Shown here in pieces: positions 1 to 6,079 of a stretch of DNA of 43,165 bases. The notes beneath the pieces are model-generated. The model was not told the origin of the DNA. It ran no database searches and worked only from the letters and a program-made list of their open reading frames with translations. Source of the stretch: Clostridiales bacterium (GTDB lineage: Bacteria > Bacillota > Clostridia > Lachnospirales > Lachnospiraceae); assembly GCA_019416265.1 (NCBI GenBank), contig DXXQ01000248.1, positions 1 through 43,165 of the forward strand. The letters are read 5' to 3'. Every line of letters starts with the position of its first letter. Position 1 is the stretch's first letter. Made by a program: the position numbers and the translations under genes.

Positions 1-368
1 AGGAAATGGAGGAGTATGTAGAAAGCCATACCCGGGAATACAGGGAAATGGAAAGGGACTCCGTAGAGCTTCTCCTGAGTATGCTGTATGAGCTTGATGC
101 GTATCAGGAAACAAAAAAACAGATACAGGATTCCCTGAAGAAAGAGGAAAAGGAGGGGAACATTATGTGTAAAGCTTTTGATGAGATCCGGGAAAAATAC
201 CGTAATATTGGACATGCAGAAGGACTTGCGGAAGGACATATAAAAGGAGAAAATGGTCTGGTTGCGTTGATTTCCGCAATGACCAGAGACGGCAGGGCAT
301 CGGAACTTCCGAGGCTTGGAGAGGAACCGGGATTTCTGGAGGAAATGAAGAAAGCTTATCATTTATGA
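1..368 (+). CDS. Rpn-family nuclease/transposase-like protein, C-terminal part (5' cut by window)
   Basis: Only the last 121 codons are visible; the frame is open from base 3 and the ATG at 6 is internal. The visible part is highly charged and carries the tail typical of clostridial Rpn (recombination-promoting nuclease, PD-(D/E)XK) proteins: an MCKAFDEIREKYRN segment followed by a glycine/glutamate-rich HAEGLAEGHIKGE stretch and a short helical end. In this family the catalytic PD-(D/E)XK core is N-terminal and so lies outside the window. These proteins are usually multicopy accessory genes in Lachnospiraceae. A hairpin terminator follows at 447-482. The assignment rests on the tail only, so function and completeness cannot be judged. 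Confidence 0.6.
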   Translation, partial: EMEEYVESHTREYREMERDSVELLLSMLYELDAYQETKKQIQDSLKKEEKEGNIMCKAFDEIREKYRNIGHAEGLAEGHIKGENGLVALISAMTRDGRASELPRLGEEPGFLEEMKKAYHL

Positions 369-446
369 AAAAGCATTTCAGGAGCTGACTGCAGCGGGGA
401 AAGCGCCCCTTTGCAGAACTGGTGCCGGAATGGATATGGAAATGCA

Positions 447-482
447 AAAGAGAGCAGGAGGTATTGACTTCCTGCTCTCTTT
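447..482 (+). terminator. Hairpin terminator after the Rpn-like gene
   Basis: A perfect 13-bp stem (447-459 with 470-482) around a 10-nt loop. The right arm ends in TTT, but no longer T-run follows, so it may be a moderate terminator. It separates the Rpn tail from the protease fragment. Confidence 0.55.
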
Positions 483-719
483 GCCACTGCCAGACTGGTG
501 GTGCTAGCCGAGACGCCGGAGGTGATCGTGGATGAGGAACATCTGCTTGCAAGCTACGATACCATCTACCTGATGCAGTACGCATCTGTGGAGCAGGCAA
601 TGAACGCCTATGTGTACTATGCCGCCCATGCGTCCGCGGTAGAACCGGACATGCCTCCCATCCCTGAGAGCAGTTCCGTAACATGCCTTCATAAATACTT
701 TTTCATACGGGAAGTTTGA
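483..719 (+). pseudogene. Remnant of an S8 (subtilisin-like) peptidase, propeptide region
   Basis: The frame reads through VVLAETPEVIVDEEHLLAS and IYLMQYASVEQAMNAYVYY to VEPD. This matches the N-terminal propeptide of large clostridial S8 family serine peptidases (pattern: L.V.......D....-Y---YLLQY-----A--AY-YY---VEPD). The match fades after about codon 60, and the frame stops at 717-719 without any Asp/His/Ser catalytic region. There is no ribosome binding site or signal peptide, and the 5' end abuts the hairpin at 447-482. It is best read as a leftover fragment of a gene deleted on both sides. The family match is from memory of the propeptide pattern. Confidence 0.5.
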
Positions 720-825
720 GGAGTTATCCGAAAACATTCCTCCCTTCTGTGTATGTTTTTCTTTTAAACTGGACCCTTTTTGATAATTTTGATACCCTAG
801 TTGATACCCTTTGTTTTTTCATCAC

Positions 826-870
826 AAAACAAAAAGCCGGAAGCCCCTTTAAAATCAAGGCTTTCCGGCT
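826..870 (-). terminator. Terminator of tRNA-Trp
   Basis: On the minus strand, a stem AGCCGGAAAGCC / GGCTTCCGGCT (859-870 with 835-845) is followed by a T-rich run (complement of 826-834). It lies 10 nt after the tRNA 3' end. Confidence 0.8.
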
Positions 871-880
871 CCTTTAGAAA

Positions 881-951
881 CAGGGGATGAGAGAATCGAA
901 CTCCCACCAAAGGTTTTGGAGACCCCTATCATACCATTTGACCAATCCCCT
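881..951 (-). tRNA. tRNA-Trp (CCA)
   Basis: Read on the minus strand, the acceptor stem AGGGGAT pairs perfectly with ATCCCCT (945-951 with 882-888) and G at 881 is the discriminator. The anticodon stem GGGGT/ACCTT contains two G-U pairs and encloses the loop CTCCAAA, giving anticodon CCA. The T arm has the TTCGATT loop. All four arms fold, so it appears functional. CCA is not encoded. Confidence 0.93.
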
Positions 952-969
952 ATATTTGCTACTGTTTGA

Positions 970-998
970 ATTATACATTCAAAAGATACTATTGTCAA
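970..998 (-). promoter_or_regulatory. Promoter of tRNA-Trp
   Basis: On the minus strand, TTGACA (993-998) and TATAAT (970-975) are separated by 17 bp. This is a full consensus sigma-A promoter located 18 bp before the tRNA. Confidence 0.85.
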
Positions 999-1038
999 GA
1001 TGTGTCTTGAAATTTTTTGATAAAATCTCAGGCGGATA

Positions 1039-1066
1039 TGTAACTTTTGGGAGTTTTGCGTGTTAT
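1039..1066 (+). promoter_or_regulatory. Putative ECF-type promoter upstream of the sigma factor gene
   Basis: TGTAAC (1039-1044) is followed after 14 bp by CGTG (1059-1062) and TTAT. An AAC-type -35 with a CGT-type -10 is the usual design of promoters read by ECF sigma factors, and such factors commonly activate their own gene. No sigma-A style promoter is obvious here. The assignment is by pattern only. Confidence 0.5.
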
Positions 1067-1112
1067 ATTTATAGAAAGACAGCTAAAAAGCAGCAGGAAA
1101 GGAGGGAAGCCT

Positions 1113-1601
1113 GTGGAAAAAGAAATGCTTCAGATGTTTTATCAGCGTTATTCCAGAGAGATTTATCTCTATTTATATTTGTTGTGTAAAAGCCATGAGA
1201 CAGCAGAGGATTTGATGCAGGAGGTTTTCCTTAAGGCGCTTCTTTCCTTTGAGGAGGGCAACTTAAGAGCCTGGTTATATAAGGTGGCGCGCAATACCTG
1301 TTTTAATCATCTAAGGCAAAGAAAACGAGAGACACATCTGGATGACGCACAGAAACTGGAAAGTGGACATTCTCCGATAGAGTCATATTTACAGGACGAG
1401 CAGAATCGAATCCTGTATCAGGGGATGATGACTCTCCCCCGGAGGCAGAGAGAAATTCTGGAGCTGTATTATTTCTCGGAAATGAGTTTTAAGGAAATAG
1501 CAGTCCTTTTACAGCTGACTTCTGAGAATGTAAGGGTACTTGCTCATCGAGGAAAAAAAGCTCTGAAAATGTATATGGAGGTGAATGGTTATGACGTATA
1601 G
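1113..1601 (+). CDS. ECF-type RNA polymerase sigma factor
   Basis: A 162-residue sigma-70 family protein of the two-domain ECF type. Region 2 lies near residues 10-45 (RYSREIYLYLYLL, then AEDLMQEVFLKAL). Region 4 lies near residues 105-152 (LPRRQREILELYYF, then the helix-turn-helix FKEIAVLLQLTSENVRVLAHR). The GTG at 1113 is chosen because a strong GGAGG sits 7 nt upstream at 1101-1105; the frame extends further upstream only through a non-conserved stretch that overlaps the likely promoter. The 3' end overlaps the start of the anti-sigma gene by 11 nt, which implies coupled translation. The sigma presumably redirects polymerase to a small envelope or stress regulon including its own operon (inference). 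Confidence 0.9.
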   Translation: MEKEMLQMFYQRYSREIYLYLYLLCKSHETAEDLMQEVFLKALLSFEEGNLRAWLYKVARNTCFNHLRQRKRETHLDDAQKLESGHSPIESYLQDEQNRILYQGMMTLPRRQREILELYYFSEMSFKEIAVLLQLTSENVRVLAHRGKKALKMYMEVNGYDV

Positions 1602-2895
1602 GGAAAAACTGGAGAATTACAGGAAAAAACTTCTTTCCGAGAAAGAAATGGAAGAGGTAAAAGAAGAAATAGAAAAAGTGGATGCCATCAATGAGTATCT
1701 GGCAGATTGTCTGGAAGAGGAACTGGATTTCACGGAACATCTGCCTGTGGAAAAAGCTTTGGACCGGGAAACGAAGGACGCGTCCGTGAGTTTTGAAAAA
1801 TATGTAAAGAAATCCATACGCCGTGTATATGTAAAATTATCTCTGGCGACAGGAGCTGTAGTTCTGGCGATACTTTTATTTATTCAGTTTGGACTTTCTC
1901 CGCTGATGGATTCCATGTATTATGATCCGACAGAACAGTTGGTGGAAATGGAGGATGACAGAAGCAGAGCTACCGTATTCAGTAAAATGAATATGGATTA
2001 TATGATTTATTCAGAGTTGCTTATGCCAGGAAGAAATAACGCAGTTGTCCAGGCATTCCCTCAGGGGTATGGGAATTATGCGATAACGTTCCAACCTGTG
2101 CCAGGGGATGGAATCAGGCAGGAATCAAGCGTGTCAGGACAGCTTCGAAGAGGAAAACTTGAAATGTATACTCCTGATTATTTTTCTTCAGTTCCGGCAA
2201 ATTATTTCGCCTGCTATGGTATGGACTATAAGTCAGAGAAGGACTATGAAACCCAGCTAAAAGAAATGTCAGAGGAAGTACATGTAGATGAGGATGGTAA
2301 TGAATATTGGAAGAAATACTGGTATTATGAGAGTCCGGAGGAGTCTTTGGAAGCAATAAAGGGGTTGGAGGATGACAGGAAATATATGGCCTATGTTTCC
2401 TTTAACAGGGATTTGAATTTTCAGGAGACAACAGAGCTCATGGATAAAATTAACTTTGAAAGTATAAGAAATGTATGGCTTGCTTTCAGGAATTGTGAAG
2501 ATAATAATATGCCGTTCGGTGTGTCAGGGCATAATCATGAAGTATCGCTTTTGGAATATCCGAAAATCTATCTCGAAAGGTATCCATACCTGACATTGTT
2601 TACAGGATTTGATGAGCATAGCTATGAAGAGTATGCTGCAATGCGCAGAGATGAAGAACTCATGACAAAGCATGTTCTCAGTATGTGCAGATATATGGAA
2701 AACTCGGATGATTTTGTAAAGATGGTAAATGCAAATGGATATCTGAACAATGGACAGTTTGGGGTTTATGAGAATTACATCACAGAGCATGGATTAAACT
2801 ATTATGGAATGGTATGCACGGCGACAAAGGCAGACATGCTGAAAATGATGGACAAAGAAGACATACTGGGTATTGTTCCAAAAGAGTGGAATTAA
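1591..2895 (+). CDS. Membrane anti-sigma factor, sigma-regulator type
   Basis: A 434-residue single-pass membrane protein. The N-terminal ~80 residues are charged and cytosolic and would bind the sigma factor. One membrane segment lies near residues 84-105 (LATGAVVLAILLFIQFGL). The remaining ~330 residues are extracytoplasmic and match the SigmaReg_N / Sigma_reg_C architecture of Firmicutes anti-sigma proteins (a C-terminal part with the EYPKIYLERYPYLTLFTG region). The ATG at 1591 is preferred over the one at 1585 because GGAGG at 1577-1581 is 9 nt away rather than 3. It overlaps the sigma gene, the classic sigma/anti-sigma pair arrangement. The signal it senses cannot be read from the sequence. 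Confidence 0.8.
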   Translation: MTYREKLENYRKKLLSEKEMEEVKEEIEKVDAINEYLADCLEEELDFTEHLPVEKALDRETKDASVSFEKYVKKSIRRVYVKLSLATGAVVLAILLFIQFGLSPLMDSMYYDPTEQLVEMEDDRSRATVFSKMNMDYMIYSELLMPGRNNAVVQAFPQGYGNYAITFQPVPGDGIRQESSVSGQLRRGKLEMYTPDYFSSVPANYFACYGMDYKSEKDYETQLKEMSEEVHVDEDGNEYWKKYWYYESPEESLEAIKGLEDDRKYMAYVSFNRDLNFQETTELMDKINFESIRNVWLAFRNCEDNNMPFGVSGHNHEVSLLEYPKIYLERYPYLTLFTGFDEHSYEEYAAMRRDEELMTKHVLSMCRYMENSDDFVKMVNANGYLNNGQFGVYENYITEHGLNYYGMVCTATKADMLKMMDKEDILGIVPKEWN

Positions 2896-2910
2896 ACAAT
2901 TCTTTATGGA

Positions 2911-2949
2911 GGAGATTTGGCGCTAATTCATAGCGCCAAATCTCCTTTT
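2911..2949 (+). terminator. Terminator of the sigma/anti-sigma operon
   Basis: A perfect 15-bp stem (2911-2925 with 2931-2945), 5-nt loop, then TTTTC. The stem is longer than needed because it contains the 25-bp dyad described at 2916-2940, so this element probably has two jobs. Confidence 0.75.
2916..2940 (+). promoter_or_regulatory. MtlR-type operator, copy 1
   Basis: A perfect dyad TTTGGCGCTA-N5-TAGCGCCAAA, 25 bp in total. It ends 16 bp upstream of the -35 box at 2957. A second 25-bp dyad with the same outer TTTGGC/GCCAAA arms lies at 8262-8286, also ending exactly 16 bp before a -35 box. Position and symmetry fit an activator site for the MtlR-like protein encoded at 6076. The family is known to bind upstream of sigma-A promoters as an activator; which protein binds here is inferred. 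Confidence 0.65.
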
Positions 2950-2956
2950 CTATTTA

Positions 2957-2986
2957 TTGAAATTACCGGAAATCATTGGTTATAAT
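2957..2986 (+). promoter_or_regulatory. Promoter of the first mannitol-type permease gene
   Basis: TTGAAA (2957-2962) and TATAAT (2981-2986) are separated by 18 bp. The start point would be near 2993, leaving a leader of about 90 nt. Confidence 0.75.
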
Positions 2987-3083
2987 AAAGCTATCAACAG
3001 GAGATTGATTGGCCAGTCATACCTCTCATGGACGAAAAAAGAAAACTGAAAGAAAAAGAAAGAAAAGAAGAGGTGTGAAATCA

Positions 3084-4457
3084 ATGAAAGAAAAAGTTCA
3101 GCTTTTCGGAAGATTTTTGAGCGGAATGGTAATGCCGAATATTGGAGCCTTTATTGCCTGGGGACTGATTACAGCCCTGTTTATCGAGACAGGATGGCTC
3201 CCCAATGAGAGATTTGCGCAGCTTGTAGGGCCAATGTCCTCCATGCTGCTGCCCCTTTTGATCGCTTATACAGGAGGAAGCGCAGTTGCAGGACAAAGGG
3301 GTGGCGTAATCGGCGCAATTGCGACTATGGGAGTAATTGTCGGCTCCGACGTTCCGATGTTTATCGGTGCGATGATTGTTGGCCCGCTTGCAGCATGGGT
3401 GATCAAAAAATTTGATAAGCTTGTGGAGGGAAGAATAAAAGCCGGATTTGAGATGCTGGTGAACAACTTTTCCCTTGGAATCATCGGCGCAGTTCTCTGC
3501 CTTGGAGCAATGGTTGGAATTACCCCGCTTGTAAATGTACTGAACGGCCTGATGGAAGCAGGAGTTGGATTCTTTGTGGAACATGGCCTTCTCCCTTTAA
3601 CAAGTGTGTTTATTGAACCTGCAAAGGTACTCTTTCTTAATAACGCAATCAATCATGGTATTTTATCTCCAATGGGAATCAAACAGGTGGAGGAGATCGG
3701 AAAATCTATCTTCTTCCTTCTGGAAGCAAATCCGGGTCCGGGACTTGGAATCCTTCTGGCATATTGCATTGCGGGAAAAGGCAGTGCAAAGAGTTCCGCT
3801 CCAGGAGCAGTGATCATTCACTTCCTCGGTGGAATACACGAAATCTATTTCCCGTATATTTTAATGAATCCCCTTTTGATTCTTGCAGTTATGGCCGGTG
3901 GTGCATGCGGCGTATTTACATTTAACCTGTTAGGTGCAGGTCTTACAGCTCCTGCTTCACCTGGAAGTATTCTGGCAATCATGGCAATGGCAGAGCGTCA
4001 CAGTTATCTGGGAATTATTCTCGGGGTACTGATTTCTACAGCCGTATCCTTCCTGATTGCAATGCCGATCCTGAAATTTATGGGAAAAGATACAAGTCTT
4101 GAAGAAGCAAAGCAGAAAAAAGACGCTATGAAAAAAGAAGCCAAAGGGATTGTAGAACCGGCAGCTTCTGCAGAGGTAAAAATCAGAAAAATTGCCTTTG
4201 CCTGCGATGCGGGTATGGGATCCAGTGCAATGGGGGCAACTGTGCTGAAGAAGAAACTTGCGGCAGCAGGAATTGAAGGAATTGAGGTTATCCACACTCC
4301 GGTGTCTTCCATTCCGGCAGATGTGCAGATTGTTGTAACCCATGAAAGCCTTGGAGAGCGTGCAAGACACAGCAATGGGAATGCAAGAGTTATCACCATT
4401 ACGAATTTTATGGCTGCGCCTCAGTATGATGTGCTTGTGGAAGAATTAAAAAAATAA
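3084..4457 (+). CDS. mtlA: PTS mannitol-type transporter, subunit IICB
   Basis: A 457-residue membrane permease of the phosphotransferase system that takes up a hexitol and phosphorylates it. The IIC domain covers about residues 1-340 and has the family motifs NNAINHG, EANPGPGLG, GGIHEIYFPY and TAPASPGSI. A charged linker leads to the IIB domain (about 368-457) with its phosphorylation site Cys374 in ACDAGMGSSAMG. No IIA domain is attached; the separate IIA gene lies at 8397. The ATG at 3084 begins the conserved MKEKVQLFGRFLSGMVMPNIG; the frame is open back to a TTG at 3009, but that would add a lysine/arginine-rich tail not typical of the family. AGAGGTG lies 8 nt before the ATG. It has its own promoter, operator and terminator. 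The substrate is inferred as mannitol or a related hexitol. Confidence 0.9.
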   Translation: MKEKVQLFGRFLSGMVMPNIGAFIAWGLITALFIETGWLPNERFAQLVGPMSSMLLPLLIAYTGGSAVAGQRGGVIGAIATMGVIVGSDVPMFIGAMIVGPLAAWVIKKFDKLVEGRIKAGFEMLVNNFSLGIIGAVLCLGAMVGITPLVNVLNGLMEAGVGFFVEHGLLPLTSVFIEPAKVLFLNNAINHGILSPMGIKQVEEIGKSIFFLLEANPGPGLGILLAYCIAGKGSAKSSAPGAVIIHFLGGIHEIYFPYILMNPLLILAVMAGGACGVFTFNLLGAGLTAPASPGSILAIMAMAERHSYLGIILGVLISTAVSFLIAMPILKFMGKDTSLEEAKQKKDAMKKEAKGIVEPAASAEVKIRKIAFACDAGMGSSAMGATVLKKKLAAAGIEGIEVIHTPVSSIPADVQIVVTHESLGERARHSNGNARVITITNFMAAPQYDVLVEELKK

Positions 4458-4478
4458 TCACATATAAAAGAAAAACTG

Positions 4479-4559
4479 TTTGCGCAGTATGCAGCCCCGC
4501 AAAAAAGAGAGTAGTAAGAAAAGACACAGGTTGCGCGGAATCTCACAGGATGTTATTAT
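4479..4559 (+). promoter_or_regulatory. Possible third operator and promoter, ahead of the second permease gene
   Basis: A dyad with arms TTTGCG/CGCAAA spans 25 bp (4479-4503). A candidate promoter TTGCGC (4531-4536), 17 bp, TATTAT (4554-4559) follows. The gap from dyad to -35 is 27 bp, i.e. 11 bp or about one helical turn more than in the two clear cases. A transcript from here would cross the terminator at 4613-4640 before the second permease gene. This is a weak, speculative reading. Confidence 0.3.
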
Positions 4560-4612
4560 GGAAATAATAAAAATCCGAAAGTATTACGATGACGAGCAAG
4601 TCTTAAAATAAG

Positions 4613-4641
4613 AAGGAGTCCGGCTTGCCGGGCTCCTTTTA
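4613..4641 (+). terminator. Terminator between the two permease genes
   Basis: Stem AAGGAGTCCGGC / GCCGGGCTCCTT with a 2-4 nt loop, ending in TTTT. It ends the first mtlA transcript. No clear promoter follows before 4688, so read-through or a promoter upstream of the hairpin must feed the next two genes. Confidence 0.8.
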
Positions 4642-4687
4642 CAGGTATTTGGGTTTGAAATAAAGAGATTGGACAAGGGGGGATGGA

Positions 4688-6079
4688 ATGTCGGCAAAAA
4701 TACGAAGGGCAGGGAAATTTTACAGCTCTGTGATCATGGAGAATATCGGAGTTTTCATGTTTATCGGATTGCTGTCTGTAATCTTTAACAGGAACGGCTG
4801 GCTGCCTGATGAAGAGCTTTACGAGATTTCACAATTTGCTTATACTACGATTCTTCCGGTTTGTATTGCCTATTCAGGAGGCGGGCGCATCAGCGGAAAA
4901 ACGGGAGGAATACTGGCAGTTCTGGCTGTGTCAGGAATCCTTTGCGCAGATACTTCTCTGGGGCTTCTGTCAGGGATGGCGGCAGGCCCCGCGGCCGGTT
5001 TTATCTGGAAATACACCTGGGGATTTCTGGAGAAAAAAGTTCCTTCCAGTATGCAGATGCTGATGAGAAATCTTACGGCAGGTGTGATTGGAGGAGGACT
5101 GGCAGCTCTTGGATTTTACTTCCTGACGCCGATTTTCTGGGCAATAGAGAGGGGAATTGCTCTCTTTATCCATGAACTTCTGAACAGAAACCTGACAGGT
5201 CTTCTCAGCCTTATAATTGAGCCTGCCAAGGTATTTTTCCTTAATAATATTCTGAATCATGGGATTCTTGTGCCTCTTGCTATGAGCGAATTAAAAACTG
5301 CGGAAAGCTCAGTACTCTTTCTGCTTGAGGCAAATCCCGGACCGGGACTGGGAATGCTGACCGCCCTTTATTTCTATGAGAAAAAAGAAAAATATCTGTC
5401 TGCTCTTGTAGCTCACGGAGCAGGAGGGATTCATGAAGTTTACTTTCCCTTTGTGCTGTCTGATTTGTGGCTTCTCCTGCCGTTGGTTGTATCGGGGGTC
5501 ACGGGAGCAGTCTGGTTTGATATTTTTAATGCAGGATTAAATGCTCCGGTTTCGCCGGGAAGTATTGTGACGATCCTTATTATGGCGGGAAAGAAAAATG
5601 TGATTTTTGTATTTCTGGGCATTCTTCTGTCTGCGGCAGTTTCCTTTGGGGGAAGCATCCTGGTTCTGGTATGGCAGAAAGGAAGGAATGCAGAAAAAAA
5701 GGTTCCGGATATGGAAATCAGCGGAGAGAGAATGGGAAATAACTTTCAGAATTTAGAAGAAAAAACGGAGGAGGAGCAGGTAAAAATGCCGATAAATAAA
5801 ATCGGATTCGTATGCGATGCAGGAGTCGGATCCAGCGCTATGGGGGCGGCGATTTTTCGAAGAAAGCTTCATCAGAACAACATAGAAGGCATTGAAGTAC
5901 AGCCCTATGCGGCGGACTGCATTCCCGGGAAGCTTGACCTGATTGTCTGTCAGAAGGATTTTTTTCAGCTGCTTCCACAAGAACAGAAAGAACAGGAGAT
6001 TTTTACAGTAGATAATTTTGTGTCAGCTCAGGCATATGACGAGCTTGTGAGGCTGGTAGAAGAACGGAGGGGGCTATGA
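4688..6079 (+). CDS. Second PTS mannitol-type transporter, subunit IICB (divergent paralogue)
   Basis: A 463-residue paralogue of the product of the gene at 3084, with the same IIC-IIB order. It keeps the permease motifs NNILNHG, EANPGPGLG, GGIHEVYFPF and NAPVSPGSI, and the IIB phosphorylation site Cys376 in VCDAGVGSSAMG, so it is likely active. Elsewhere it has diverged: a different N-terminus, an acidic linker around residues 335-365, and a different last 50 residues. It depends on a separate IIA, and only one is encoded nearby (8397). The stop overlaps the start of the regulator gene (ATGA at 6076-6079), so the two are translationally coupled. It may carry a different hexitol, or act as a sugar sensor for the regulator; the sequence cannot decide. 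Confidence 0.85.
   Translation: MSAKIRRAGKFYSSVIMENIGVFMFIGLLSVIFNRNGWLPDEELYEISQFAYTTILPVCIAYSGGGRISGKTGGILAVLAVSGILCADTSLGLLSGMAAGPAAGFIWKYTWGFLEKKVPSSMQMLMRNLTAGVIGGGLAALGFYFLTPIFWAIERGIALFIHELLNRNLTGLLSLIIEPAKVFFLNNILNHGILVPLAMSELKTAESSVLFLLEANPGPGLGMLTALYFYEKKEKYLSALVAHGAGGIHEVYFPFVLSDLWLLLPLVVSGVTGAVWFDIFNAGLNAPVSPGSIVTILIMAGKKNVIFVFLGILLSAAVSFGGSILVLVWQKGRNAEKKVPDMEISGERMGNNFQNLEEKTEEEQVKMPINKIGFVCDAGVGSSAMGAAIFRRKLHQNNIEGIEVQPYAADCIPGKLDLIVCQKDFFQLLPQEQKEQEIFTVDNFVSAQAYDELVRLVEERRGL

Noticed and set aside
3009..3083. N-terminal extension of the first permease from a TTG at 3009
   Set aside because: It would add a lysine/arginine-rich stretch not typical of the family. The conserved protein start and a suitable ribosome site are at 3084.
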